The notes under the pieces are model-generated. The model was not told the origin of the DNA, ran no database searches, and saw only the letters and a list, made by a program, of their open reading frames with translations. A DNA stretch of 30,571 nucleotides from Gnetum montanum (lineage: Eukaryota; Streptophyta; Gnetopsida; Gnetales; Gnetaceae): NCBI GenBank assembly GCA_015680685.1, contig MNCI01010141.1:407390-437960 (forward strand). Reading direction: 5' to 3'. Below are positions 11,641 through 23,500 of this stretch, piece after piece. Position 1 is the stretch's first letter. The number at the start of each line of letters is the position of its first letter. A program made the position numbers and the translations under genes.

Positions 11641-12440
11641 TAAAACTATAAAAAAAAATTAAACTAACAAAAATTGAAGAAAAAGAGACAAAACTCTACT
11701 CTTCTAATCTTTAAGAAAAATCCAATAAACCTATTTTAGCAAACTTTTTAAAAATAAGAAAATCATGCAAGAGTGTAAATCATTATTCTAAGTAGTTTAA
11801 TACCACTTACCTTTCAATAACAATGCCTAAATGATGAGCTCTTCGATAATTAGATGGGTTATGCCACTAGTTTGTCACCTCATCTATGACTCCCCTGAAT
11901 GTCATACTCTTGGAGGTAAGCCTAGGTGATTTCTATACTAACAAGCAATGGTAAACTCAAGGCTTCAGGACTTCTTCCCTTCACATTCCAAATTCTCTCT
12001 TGATCAATATCTATCACCCATTAGTTGCTAGTACATCCACAGAACATTATTGCTTTCTAACATAAAGCAAAAATATACAAGGACTCCAACTTCTCTTTCA
12101 TTTACAATGAAAAGGTATTTGTGCAAACTTTATAGTCTTGACTTATACAAAGATAATGAAAAAAAGGTCTGTACATGGATAATATTCCTTAGCTCAATCT
12201 CATGTTAAGAAAGGATTCCCAACTTTGCTCATACAAATGAAATAAAAATAATAATATAAGAATGGAAAGAAATTTGGAAGAAATCAACAATTACCTTAAG
12301 GGATTGAGCAACTTGATGACAAGTAAGCATAGATCTTAGACTACCCTTCTTAAGTGTTAGGAAAAACAAGGCCCAATACAACAATTTATACAAATTTTGA
12401 ATACATTTAATGGAGAGACAAAGGTTAACAATGAGCCTAA

Positions 12441-12540
12441 AAAGTCTTCACCTGCTAGGTAGATGGCTTCAAAGTCTTCAGCTACTAGCTAAGTGGTTCT
12501 CAAGTCTTCACCTATTAAGTAGTCGCTTCCAAAGTGTTGA
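12441..12540. repeat. 30-bp tandem repeat, about 3.3 copies
   Basis: AAGTCTTCA begins units at 12442, 12472 and 12502, with a decayed AAGTGTTGA at 12532, an exact 30-bp step each time. Units share AAGTCTTCACCT.CTA.GTAG.TGGCTTC with scattered substitutions. The unit length is divisible by three, so a coding origin of ten residues per repeat is possible, but no open frame flanks it. Confidence 0.75.
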
Positions 12541-13189
12541 TGTTGATTTTTTCTTCAAACTTTATGTGTAGAATCCATTTTACATAAGCCAAGGATCAAA
12601 ATCAGCTACTTCGAACATTCCAAACATGATGATGAAGTTAAATATTTCATCTAAGATAATTCAATCTCAATTTTTGATCCTACAAAATAGGATATACAAA
12701 AATATTATTAATGAGATAGAACATAATATAAATGATAACAATTGACTAAAATATACTTATTAGTGATTTAATATAATTTAAAATAAACATCACTTGTTAA
12801 GAAATATTACTACTTTAGATGCTCATCAAGGCTACCCATTTGAGACAATATTATAATGTTGAAACAATAAACTTGTAAGATTTATTTTTGTTGCCCCCAT
12901 TGTTACTTGATTAATTTGTAGTGTATATCTTTATTTTTGATGAATATATAATATTTATCCATATCCTATAGCTCTTTGAAAATAATAAATCTTTAGTTAT
13001 AATTATTTTTTAATCAAATATTCTAAAAAAATAATACCACATATGTATGCCTGATTTATTTTTCTTACTTAAGCTCCCAAGGGAGCTTTTAAATTTTTTA
13101 ATATTTAACTTATTGTTGGTGATAAAATTTATGGAAATTCAATTTAATTTGTATTGATTAATTTTCTTTTTAAAATTTTAAAATTTAAG

Positions 13190-14540
13190 TTTTATTACCT
13201 CCAAAGAACTATAGGACCTATTGGACATATTTTAAATTTTCATGAAAAAAGATAGACTCTACAAATTGACCAATCATCAATGGGAACAACAAAAATAAAT
13301 CATACAAATTTTTTACTATAATATTATGAAACTATCTCAAATGGGTAGATGTAACATAAGAAAGAAATACATGTAACTCGTCTTTAAGAGCTCCTAATTT
13401 ACACAACCTATAAATACATAATTCTCAAGGAAGTTAAATCTATCTTCCACTTCAATTCTAAGACAATGAGAATTTAAGTGAAGCTTGATGATAAAATTTT
13501 GATACTTGATTGGAATAGAAGCTAATGTAAATATAATTATTTCTTTTCTTCTACATTAGACCACATCTATGTTAAAATATTTAGCTTGATTAATTAGTAA
13601 ATATGCTTAGGATTTTGTTCCATGTCATCCCAAGAGATTTTTCATTTACTCAATCATTATGTTCCTTGAAAATACCAAATACAATATTGTGAATTCTTAA
13701 TAACTTCTTTAGAGAATTTGTCATACATTGAGATATGCAAGCTATGAGTATATGTAATGAATTAACACATAGCTTTTACTTCTAAAGGTATTAAATTGAA
13801 TTCACAAAATAATAATGAGTGAGGTGTTTGCATATTTACCTTTAAATCTTCAAGAAGAAAAGATTTTTTTACACTCTTTAAATATTTTTCTAAAGTTTAC
13901 CACTAATTTTAGGTTCACAAACAACACATCCAGTAGGATAGATGATAGTATGAAAAATTTGTTTTCTAATCTTCCAAGCCCAAAGTCCTAAATTCTTGCA
14001 CTTTTTTTAAAAGCATATAAATCCTTGAAACTTCCTAGTATTCTTTCTTTCATATACTTTCCCCCCATGTATTTGTGCATATAAATAAGACCCAAATATT
14101 TTAAGATCTACTATTTACACATCGGTACCTTTAAAATGGAAGTTAGAGTAGGTATTTCTTGTATTCAATATCATTAATTTGGTTTTATCCACACTCACTT
14201 GAAGACCATAAGAGTAATAATAATTTTTTGAAATTTGCAACATATTTTGCATATCATCTACAATAGTGCAGATTAATAGAGCATCATTTGTATATAAAAA
14301 AGAGTCACTTCTTGGGATCCAATTTTAATAGCATGACTATCTTGCTTATTGCATAACTATTCCTACATTTCATTAATAAAGATATCAAAGAGAGTTGGAG
14401 AAAATTGACAACCTTACTTAACTCCAATTTTACTCTAGAATTAAAAATGTTTTCTCTAACTTATTATCTTATTGGAAACCATACATAATTTTTATCCACA
14501 TAGCTAATAAGATTTTAATAAGCTACTGTAAAAAGAGAAA
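13190..14540 (-). pseudogene. LINE reverse transcriptase fossil, copy 1
   Basis: On the minus strand, RT motifs of a non-LTR retrotransposon read in order. GVK.GCQFSPTLFDIFINEM (about 14425-14366) is the GVxQGxxxSP box. Next comes IKIGSQEVTLFLY followed by TND in place of the catalytic ADD or VDD (14294-14283). DDMQNMLQIS and YGLQVSVDKTKLMI follow (about 14265-14170), then YLGLIYMHKYMGGKYMKERI and LYAFKKSARI in the region after RT (about 14090-13970). The aspartate-to-asparagine change and many stops mark it as dead. The 5' part (endonuclease) is absent, as is common for truncated LINE insertions. It aligns with copy 2 at a constant offset of about 2860 bp. Confidence 0.88.
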
Positions 14541-16044
14541 CATAATCTTAAAATAATTTTAAGAATGATAAGAGAACTATTTTGGGTGTTCTCATCTTGA
14601 AATGCCTGAATGGCCTTTGTAGATTCTTGGTTTTTATAGGAAAGTGAGCTACAGGACATATCTATTTACCAATTGTTGTAGGCCAACCCAAGTAGAGCTT
14701 ATTTTTTGAAGTCATCTCAAGAAAAAAAAAGTTTATAATTAAAAGCTAATTTGAGAGGCCTTCCCCATCACTATTTAGAAGTAGCTCCTAGAATCATTTT
14801 TTCTCAAAAAAGTTCAATATTGACTCATCTTGTAAAACTAGTCTTTAGAACCAAGAAGCTCTAAAAAGTTCATCTAAATGATTAAATCCAAATAAAAATA
14901 AAAGCTCATTTAGGATTTTATAAATGGAAATTGGTGGACCATAGTTTTTTTAAGTGTTCAAAAGAAGGAAATATTAGCCTTGTTGACTTAGCATCTAGAG
15001 CAAGTATTTAGAATTAAATAGCTCATTTAAAAAGTCTCACTATGTTAGCTTTAGAACTAGCATCTAGATTTAAAAAAGCTCATCTAGATGCAAAAAAAAA
15101 AGGCTTATTTTCTTGCTTAAAAATTTCTAGGCTTCTCAATATAAAAAGAAGCTCATCCAAAAGAAGGATTTTAAAGGTTTTTTTAAAGAAGAAGAGCTAT
15201 TAAGAGTACATTCTTTAAAATTAGGTTGTGCACATGTAGTTTCAAAGCTAATATCTAGCTTAGCAAGCATGATCATGGTAAGGCTAAGAAAAGTATATCT
15301 TTTAAAAACACATGATATATGAGAATGTTATAATGAAAAAAGATTGATGATGTAAATATGATTCCTTCAAAACCTGAAATTCATCACACATTAGCTCCAA
15401 GAAAAAACTCTAGCCATTTTTAGCTCTAACGTCATCTAGATGATTTTTAGAAGGTTATGATTCTAAGGAGTCATGTAAGCAAGAGGATCAGCCTTATATT
15501 TTCCAAGGACCCAACACAATGTACAAGATAAGCCAAAATCATTATTTAGATACAACTTTATCCAAGCATTTTTTTTAAAGGATGTCAAGTTAGGCTTTGT
15601 AATGCTATCATTGATGCTAAGTAAGCAAAAAATGCTCTTTATCAAAGACACATGACTTGAGGAAAGCACAACTATGTTGGTCATTTTAAACAAGAAAAAA
15701 CCTTTCATATTAGCGCATATAAGAAATAAGCTATGTCATGAATTAAAAATTCATGATTTATAACCTATTCTAATAATCAAAACTATCTTGAATCATCTAA
15801 ATACTTTTTCCCACAAACCTGATTCAGTGGTGCTAGTTCAACATTTGAAGAAACGCTCACTTTAGGCTATGTAGAAGGAAAACCTAATAAAATACATGAT
15901 TTAATATGATCTCAATCTTCACATTAACACATATCCCTATCTAGATGTAATCATAAACATCTAGATGAATTCAAAGGATTGCACAAGATTAAAAAGTTAT
16001 GTAAAACACTAATTAAAAGTCTTAAGATTATAAAATGAAATGAA
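14541..16044. other. Unassigned AT-rich DNA between the LINE copies, with AGCTCATCTAGATG-like motifs
   Basis: No gene was recognised; the 81-codon minus frame at 15463-15708 has no family features. Degenerate copies of AGCTCATCTAGATG recur from about 14690 to 15970, for example near 14865, 14900, 14993, 15025, 15057-15092 and 15434, and CATCTAGATG again near 15960. CATCTAGATG is itself a perfect palindrome. Confidence 0.5.
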
Positions 16045-18424
16045 GCTTTATTATGTCTAAAGACCTATAGAATCGATTAGATAGATATTACATTTTCATA
16101 AAAAATAAAGATAGACTATACAAATTGATTAAGCACCAATGGGACATAAAAAAACCATTAAATTTTCTTATTGCATAATGTCTTAAATGGATAGTTACAA
16201 CATAAGAAAAAAAGCACATGTAACTCATCTTCAAGGGCTCTTGATGTGCATAACCTAAAAATATTTTTTCTCAAGGGATTTGAATCCATCTTTCACTTTT
16301 AATTATAAGATGATAAAAACTTAAGTAAAACTTATTGATAGCATTCTTTTCCTTGATTGAAACAACAACTAAGAGATAGTGAACTTTATATCTAGTTTAT
16401 TAGATCTAATGTAGTGTAAATAAAATTGTCTCTTGCCTTTCATATTAGACCACATCTATGTCAAAACCTTCTACTTGAAAAAAATGCTTAGGATTTTGTT
16501 GCACATCCTCTTAAGAGATATTTTATTTTCTTAACCATTGCATCTCCTAAAAATATCAATCATGGTTGCCTAACTCCTGAAGAACTACTTGAGAGAATTT
16601 GTCTTATCTTGAGATATGTAAGCTATGAGTGTATTTGATGACTTGAAGAAAGGCTTCTACTTCTAAAGATAATAAATCACATTTACATAATAACATTGAC
16701 TTTAACTCATCAAGAAAAAACATTTTATACACTCTTTCAATATCTTTCTAGATCATATCATTAAATCCACATCCCCAAACAACACATCTATACATTACAA
16801 TAGGATATATGATAGTTTAAAAAAAATATTTCTAACCTTCTAAGCCTAGAGTCCTAAATTCTTTCACTTGTTTTTGAAAGCATATAAAGATTCAAACCTC
16901 TCACTATTTTGTACGTACTTCCCCTACATGTAATTTTTCATATAAATAAGATACAAATATTTAAAATATATATATTATTTACATATTAGTACTTCCAAAT
17001 CAAAGTTATAATAAGTAGTTCATGTACTCCAAATTATCAATTTGGTTGTATCTATGTTCACTTGAATACCATATGTTTGATACTAATTTTTTAAAATTTG
17101 CAACATATTTTGCATATCTGCTACAGTAGTAGAGATCAAGGTAGCATCATCTACATATAAAGGAAGATTCACTACTTGGGATCCAATTTTGATAACATGA
17201 CTTTCTTGCCCATTGTACAACCATTCTTGCATTTTACTAATAAAGATACCAAAGAGGGTTCGACAAAGTGGATAACTTTGATTAACTTCAATTTTTATAT
17301 AAAATTAAAATTTTTCCTTTGAATTACTATTTTTAATTTCAATAACCATTTTCTCATACAATATTTAAGTTACTAAAATCAAATCTAAAAGGAAGCTAAT
17401 TTTATGCAAGTACAACCATGGTTTTGTACAAATCACTTAATCATATGCTTTTGCAAAATCAATAAAAAAAAATTTTTATTAGGTATTTTTGCAAACTCCA
17501 TACAATATCTAAGAGCAACTAAATAATCTATAGTGGAATGGTTTTGTCTAAAACTTTCTTAACACTTTGTGTTAGCCTAGTTACCTTTAATGTAAGAATT
17601 GATTCTCTTTTTAGTAGACTATAAAATAACTTAGCAAAAATATTACTCACAATGATCATTCAATAATTTTTCCAATTATTTTTATCCATTTTTTTATATA
17701 ATAAGATACTTTTACTAGTTTTTTAATGTTGATTTAATCCTTACTCCATTGCTAAATTTAATTTATGCCAAATTTCTCTATGGATAGTATATCCTGCTCA
17801 CTTTAATAATTTTACATATCAATCATTTGAATGTATAGTTTTATTAGATGCTAACTTTTTAATATCCTCTATGAATTCCTCAACAGTGAGTTAAAAATGT
17901 ACTTATTGTACAATAGTAGTAGAATTTGTATCTTCTCTTGTAAATATCTTATTGTAAAATGAGAAAATATCTTGAAAAGAAAAATTAAATATTGAAGAGG
18001 CTATATGATGAAAACATTGTCAAAACTATCTAGGTTCCTCTTTAATGGTATAAGTAAAATATTCTTACTCTTCCTTAATAAATTTCATTCTCTTGGTTCT
18101 AATCAAGTATTAATATGTCTTAACTAAACTTTGTTTATGACTGTTACTTGCATTCTTTATATTTTTCCTAGCTTGCATGCAATCTTCATCAAACCAAGTC
18201 TTCTATTCATCTTATTGTTGTGAATACACAACTTACTTAACTATTGTATGCAAAACTTATTCAAGCTCTTTATGCCATCTTTCAAGAGTTCATTTATTAT
18301 GTGTTGCATTCATATATTTTTTTCTTTACTTCTAGGGTAATTCTATACTAAAATTTTTTTCTATTCTTATTTTTTGTTATCTTAGAAATAATTTAAATTT
18401 ACAATAAAAACTCTACATGTTGAT
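16045..18424 (-). pseudogene. LINE reverse transcriptase fossil, copy 2 (ORF2 middle and 3' part)
   Basis: On the minus strand the RT reads YLVALRYCMEFAKIPNKNF (about 17540-17470), a degraded GVxQGxPLSPTLF box (near 17280-17245), IKIGSQVV, then YVDD with both catalytic aspartates intact (17157-17146). TTVADMQNMLQI and YGIQVNIDTTKLII follow (about 17135-17045). The 3' portion to about 16045 matches copy 1 position for position. The stretch between RT and endonuclease (about 17700-18424) is open in patches, as expected for the linker in plant LINEs. Multiple stops and shifts make it non-functional. It is continuous with the endonuclease domain at 18425-19186. Confidence 0.88.
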
Positions 18425-19186
18425 GGTAAGATTCTACTAAATCTTCTCCAACTTTCAACTCCTTAATAAAATCAATATCTCTATACGAACATAAAAGAAA
18501 ATCAATTGAAAAGTTAACTTAAGATCCTTTGAAAGTAAATGATGAAGATTGAGAAAATCAAGCAAGATCATTGCAAATTAGAAGATCAAAAATTTTTGTC
18601 CATTCTAATAGTTATTGACCCATCTTATTAATAGTATCATTTGTAGACTATCGTGTCTAGCTATGATATTGAACAATGTTTAAACTCCTAACCTTATATT
18701 GCCACTAAATAATTTTTGTTTGATATGAGCCTATCCTTTTATTAAAATTTCTACAAATAAATACTAAGCCTTTTGCTAAAAATTATACAATATATCTACG
18801 TAAGAATTGAAAAGGATGATCATGAGAAAGCTCTATAGAATCATATAATGTAGCATCTCTAGGAGCAAAATAGCATATTACAAAGAAACATAACTATACT
18901 AACATAAGATTTTTAGCTAAACTTATTATTTATGATCATCAATATTTTCTAAAAGCATATAATTATCAAGAGATTTCCTCACTAATATTACAATGCCATC
19001 AGAAGTTCTACCTCTTCATCCTATTCTTGTATGTCTTATAGCAAATTTAATAAATCCAAGAACTACAAAATCTACAAAACTAACATCTTCCCAAGGCTCA
19101 ACAAAACCAAAAATATCAAAGCTATCAAAGAATCTAATACTATTAAAAGAAACAACTTCATTTGCAATTCCACCATCAATATTAGG
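18425..19186 (-). pseudogene. LINE endonuclease domain (APE-type), copy 2, interrupted by element B
   Basis: The minus strand opens at the target site of element B and reads NEVVSFNSIRFFDSFDIFGF then VEPW (near 19095), the first catalytic box, where the usual motif has a glutamate. Next are SDGIVILVRKSLDNYMLLEN (about 19000-18940) and FAPRDATLYDSIELSHDHPF (about 18872-18815). A decayed GDFN box reads CRNFNKRIGSYQTK (about 18762-18720). Then come LLICNDLA.FSQSSSFTFKG (about 18580-18525) and a VID-like IDFLLC. This order is that of apurinic-type endonucleases in plant LINE ORF2. With element B and one TTAGG copy removed, the frame continues into 28361 onward as GPLRSRFPNIDGGIANEV. Confidence 0.85.
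19182..19186. repeat. Target-site duplication of element B, left copy
   Basis: TTAGG directly before the TGATGA terminus; an identical TTAGG directly follows the opposite terminus at 28356-28360. Five bases is the standard duplication for Ty3/gypsy integrases. Confidence 0.92.
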
Positions 19187-20036
19187 TGATGAGCGACAAG
19201 GTACCCCTACGCTCAACAATACGAATATGAGCATGTATGCACAATCTAATTGAACTCTATAAACAGACTAGTTGTCGCACCTAGTTAGTTATACGTTGAT
19301 CGTAATTCGTTGTCTTCCCACTTGGACTAGTATGTGCTTTGTCACGTATGGTTTAGTCTAGAGTGAGGTGTATGATGTGGTTTCTATGACTATGCTACTC
19401 CTAAGGACAATGAGAAGTAACTTAATTAAGCTAATAAGCAATAGGAAATAAAATCTAAGCTAGCATAAGTGCAATGAGCATCCATCCTTAATCATCTGTA
19501 TGCATCTTGGACTTCATGTACTACTTCTAGGATTACCAAGCACACATCACTTGAAACACTACTTGATACACTACTAGGTTACCACATAGTTACACTTTAA
19601 TGTTCGTGATTAAGGCATACGCATTCCACATTACAACAGGAATAGTAAATGACAATAAAAGAAATGTTAACTAAGAAAATAATAATAAATAATAAATAAT
19701 TAAAAAATTAAAAGCTAAATGAATGCTGCAATGATGGAGTAATCTCAATCTTTATTGTCAATTGTGTGCGTGTCCAAGTACGTCACACTCAAACAAAGGT
19801 TTCATACAATTACAAGCATCACACTATGGGCATGCATTTGGGAAAAGAACTAAAAACTGATAAAAGAATCAAGACTCCTAATTCTTCTAATGTCCTTCCC
19901 CATGCGCCTAAGTGCTATATTTATAGGCTAACATAGGAATCACGATATTGGGTATACGATATTACATCCAGGCTGCGATATTGTGTACCTAATATTGTGT
20001 ACTCGATATTGGGGCCTGGCAATCCATAATTCATCA
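19187..20036 (-). repeat. 3' LTR of element B (left copy)
   Basis: Begins TGATGAGCGACAAGGTACCC and ends AATTCATCA on the plus strand. Minus-strand signals are a five-member GATATT-type array (19944-20010), TATAAATA (19925-19918) and AATAAA (19756-19751). It aligns along its whole length with 27509-28355. It carries one more 14-bp array unit than the right copy. Confidence 0.92.
19944..20010 (-). promoter_or_regulatory. GATATT array in U3 of the left B LTR
   Basis: In plus-strand spelling, GATATT lies at 19944, 19958, 19977 and 20005, with AATATT at 19991. Steps are 14, 19, 14 and 14 bp. Every unit ends in T where the right LTR has C. The array lies immediately upstream of the minus-strand TATA box. 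Confidence 0.8.
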
Positions 20037-20058
20037 TACCCTTATGACTGAATAAAAA
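20037..20058 (-). other. Polypurine tract of element B (decayed)
   Basis: On the minus strand TTTTTATTCAGTCATAAGGGTA runs directly into the TGATGAATT start of the 3' LTR. It matches the PPT of element A apart from two G-to-A changes in the G run (GGGGG to AAGGG), showing that A and B belong to one family. Confidence 0.8.
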
Positions 20059-20216
20059 CTCATCCACGAATCAAACAAAATGAGGAACAAGTTCATTTGA
20101 TTACACAGTGCATAGGTATGGGATTATTGAATGACTATGGATTATTTCATGCCGCAGTGTGGGACTAAACAAAATAAAATCTAGACACTGACAAAAATAC
20201 AAAACTTTTTCAGAAC

Positions 20217-22977
20217 TTATGTGGTTCCTAATGGTGGTTCCTCCATGGGCTTCTTTCCTTTATCCTGTGCTCCAAGCTTCTGAAATGGATACTTTTGAAG
20301 GAGTGCCTAAAGTTTTTCCTCCTCTATCCAAGGATCATGTTTCATCCATGCAGATGTCCCAATGTTTGATGGAGTCAACACTTTCCATGGGCATGGTAGT
20401 TGCAAAAACATCTGATTGGCTTTGACATACCATGCCACAAATAGTCGTCGTTCCTCCTCATAGGCTCTGGCTTTGTCTCTGAATTCCTGATAATCCATAA
20501 GACATCAAGCCAATTCTGTTGCTATGTCCTTTTGGCCTTAGTAGCTAGCCTTTACCACCTCCAATTTAGAGTTTGCTACCTCTAATCTTTGTAATGTTTT
20601 CTTTTGGTTAGCAAACTCTATTACATATTTGGCATAGGTGGCAGCTACCTGCTTCTCTAGCTTAGTTCTCGGGCACCTTGTTGTTAACATAGCTAAGTTG
20701 GCATACCTCAAATTTGCCAACTCCATGTATTCTGTGAGATCTTGGATCTGTAGGTCCCAACTTTTTAATTCTACTTAGTGGACAAAGGCATAAGTGTCCA
20801 GTATGGCTCGCCAGTCAATGTGTTAAGCATTGAAAGAGTTAATGTGGTTCTTAGCCATATGGATCTCTTTTTTGATGATCTCCTTATACATACCCACTTG
20901 ATTGCAAAAATTTTCCTTTAATTTCTCATGCCACTTAGCCTCATTTTACCACCTGCTTATTTCAATGGTCGTCTTATGCTGGATGGTGCGTACCTCTTCT
21001 ATTGAGAGGGTTTTGTTCTCTCAAGCTAACTGACTTATGTCTTGGTTGACTCTTATTAGTTGTTCTTGCATTTTTGGAAACTTTCCTCAAGACCATTATT
21101 TTGTTTGTCAATTTTTGTCAACTGAAGATTTTCAACAGCAAGAAGTTTATTTTATTCTTATAAGGCCTTGACTTCTTTAGCATGTGCGTATGTTTGAGAT
21201 TGTGCTTTTGAAGCATTCCAATCAGCCTTCTCCTTTTCCATTACCACCCTTTTATTCTCCACTAACAATTTATTTAATTTTTCTATCCTAAATGATTCTA
21301 GCTAATTGGCTGGAACAATTTGGGATGAATCCTGTTGTTCATCTTGTAGGGCAAAAAATGTTTTTTGGAGTCTCTGCAGCTTATCTTCTACGTGTTCAGC
21401 CCTAACCTCAGCCATGATCAACTTTTTTTTAGTGGAAATGAGGTCTGATTATGCCACTATGACCTCTTGGGGGATGTCAAACAAGGACGTCATTACTTGT
21501 CCTATTTGCAGCAAGTGATCCAAAGCATCCTCATGTTTCATAGGAGTCATTGAGATATTGGCCAAAAATTAAGCATCATGTGCTCCTGCAACATCTACTG
21601 GTGGCACAACAGGAACATTAAATGATTCTTTGATGTGATCGATGACCACCTTTACTACTCTAGCTGCATCCTAGTGTTGCATGATCATCATAGTGGCACC
21701 TTCACCAATTTCTAATTGTACTTGAAATGATGCAGCATTCCTAGAGATCTGTTGTGACCAATGTGATTCCCCTCCTCCTATTTGAATTAAGACCTCACCC
21801 CTTGTAGGATCAATTGATATGGTGGGCTATATGGCATCATTGATCACCTTAAATAGATTGGTCTCATCCCTACTTCCCCAACTAACTGTTTCTATGATGG
21901 CCCTAAGATGGCTCATTGACGATCAGTAATCTTATGGCAACAATGGTAGTTGCTAGTCCTGCTAGCCTGTGGGCTACATGCTAGGCCCTACTTCTTGTTG
22001 TTGGCTGTCTTGTGTCTAGAAGTTGGCTAGCCCTTGCTATTTGAGGTGCAGTGGACCTAACCGTCTATTCTTGTTCAAGCTTTAGCATCTCACCAACATC
22101 TTTTCTTGGTGCTAGTGGCTTATGTAATTCAACATATGAAGCATTTTGAGCTTTTCTAAGGACGTCATTAGTTTACCCTAGAATTCCAGCATGCCAACAC
22201 AGCTTTCTGATTAGACATGAAAAGGGGAATGTGAACTTTCCTATCTTCCATTCTTCAAACCACCTTAATATCTCTGTTAAATACAAATGGGGCAAATTAG
22301 CATCAACCTTGCCCATCAAAATTGCACTTCCTCTAGTCGCATAGGTAGAAATCCTGTTAGGTGCCAATTTTAAAGTAAATTCTCTCTTTAAGGGTTAGTT
22401 CTCCATATGTCTTGTCTTCTTTACCATACACCCTTTTTAGACATACTTTTCTTGCATCTACATCGAAGCGAGTGGACAAATAAGCAACTTTAGGCCTTGT
22501 ATTTGGAAGATTCAGAACTTCCGCAATGGCCTTTGTGGAGAAGTCAACTAAAATTCCATCAATATTAACAATGGTGCCCTTCTCCTTACTATGCCAAAAT
22601 TGATAGGTTTCACCCAAATATCATTCTCCACTTTCTAAGAGGTTAGGCCATAGTGGAGATCCCTTGAGTTGATTCTTGATTGGTTCAAGGGCGAATTTAG
22701 TAAAAGGCCCAAAATTATGTTCCAAAATCACTGCAGCAAATGTGAACCTTTCCTAAATGGCTTGAACACATTCTGGAGACAATGTGAGATGTTGTCCTTA
22801 TTCAGGTGCCCTAACATCTCTACCTTCTGCTTGGCTAGATTGTGTAGTAACAGGGGTTTCCTAATGGATGCTAAATGATTATGCCTCCTATTTTGTATGT
22901 TTCGCATGAGGTCCTTGGCCTCGACCTCTTCTCAGGAATTTGGCTACACCCTAAGAAGGTCCTCCCTGTTGTCTCAT
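20217..22977 (-). pseudogene. Long coiled-coil frame with putative plant transposon protein-like domain (element B ORF2)
   Basis: From ATG at 22977 the minus strand codes about 920 codons, ending TAA at 20219-20217, with frame changes near 22367, near 21910 and between about 21110 and 20726, plus scattered Gln, Trp or Arg-to-stop changes. The N-terminus is basic and Gln/Gly-rich (MRQQGGPS, GVAKFLRRGRGQGP). Residues about 90-270 read FAAVILEHNFGPF, GILVDFSTKAIAEVLNLP, AILMGKVDANLPHLYLTEIL and FPFSCLIRKLCWHAGIL. That pattern recalls the putative plant transposon protein domain found in Tat/Ogre-type extra ORFs. The rest is charged and helical (EVRAEHVEDKLQRLQKTF, NKLLVENKRVVMEKEKADWN, QKKTLQRLEVANSKLEVVK), a long coiled coil. 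It ends PMEEPPLGTT. It occupies the place where pol would be. The domain call is by eye and no catalytic motif was seen. Confidence 0.7.
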
Positions 22978-22988
22978 TTAGGTGCCAT

Positions 22989-23212
22989 CTGTAATCATAC
23001 AAATATTGAATGTTAGTAAGGTTATTTAAAAAAATATCAATTATCTCATACCTTACTCATTACCTTTAATAAGTGTTTAATTCTTTGCTTAGTGTGATTC
23101 CAAAGTTACAAATGTTTCAAGGAAGTTCCCCTAAAAAGTTTTAATATCAGCTTAATTGACTTAGGTGGCTCCTATAATAATTTAAATGATTTGGATGAAG
23201 GAAGAAACTTAC
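22989..23212 (-). other. Candidate leader intron upstream of ORF2
   Basis: On the minus strand, AAAGTAAGTTT (donor GTAAGT at 23212-23207) and TATGATTACAG directly before ATGGCACC (acceptor ending at 22989) would bound a 224-nt AT-rich intron. Both sites match plant consensus well. Splicing is an inference. An alternative is that TTACA at this point is an LTR end and TGGCACCTAAATGAGAC a primer-binding site. Confidence 0.4.
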
Positions 23213-23500
23213 TTTGGCATGAGTTTTTAATAGTACTTATCCTTATGATATTCTTTCAATGATAGCAAATCTCGAAAAAGTTATCCGTAAATTCTTTCTT
23301 ACCCCTCTCCCATGACTAAGTTAGACACTCCGAGTTTAATTAGGTTCGATTGGAAAAGAAATCGAAGCGTTAACGAGCAAAATATTGATAGTTAAATGTT
23401 AGACTCTCAAAGCGCTAAAAATTATGGAAGAAAATTTGAACTCCCCCCACATCAACTATTGAAAATGACTTCCAAGTGCATGAGGGCCCCATATATATAG

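Larger units (their letters stand above)
10652..13189. other. AT-rich intergenic DNA without genes
   Basis: No coding or RNA gene signal on either strand. It contains an AGATCT-rich degenerate repeat (about 11280-11640) and a 30-bp tandem repeat (12441-12540), entered separately. It is presumably very old transposon debris. Confidence 0.5.

Noticed and set aside
12441-12540. 30-bp repeat as CRISPR
   Set aside because: Units are directly adjacent without spacers and are degenerate; the context is eukaryotic.
15463-15708. 81-codon minus-strand frame
   Set aside because: Low-complexity composition, no homologous motif, chance length in this context.
19182-19186. TTAGG resembles the insect telomere repeat unit
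   Set aside because: It occurs as a single 5-bp copy on each side of element B and is fully explained as a target-site duplication.
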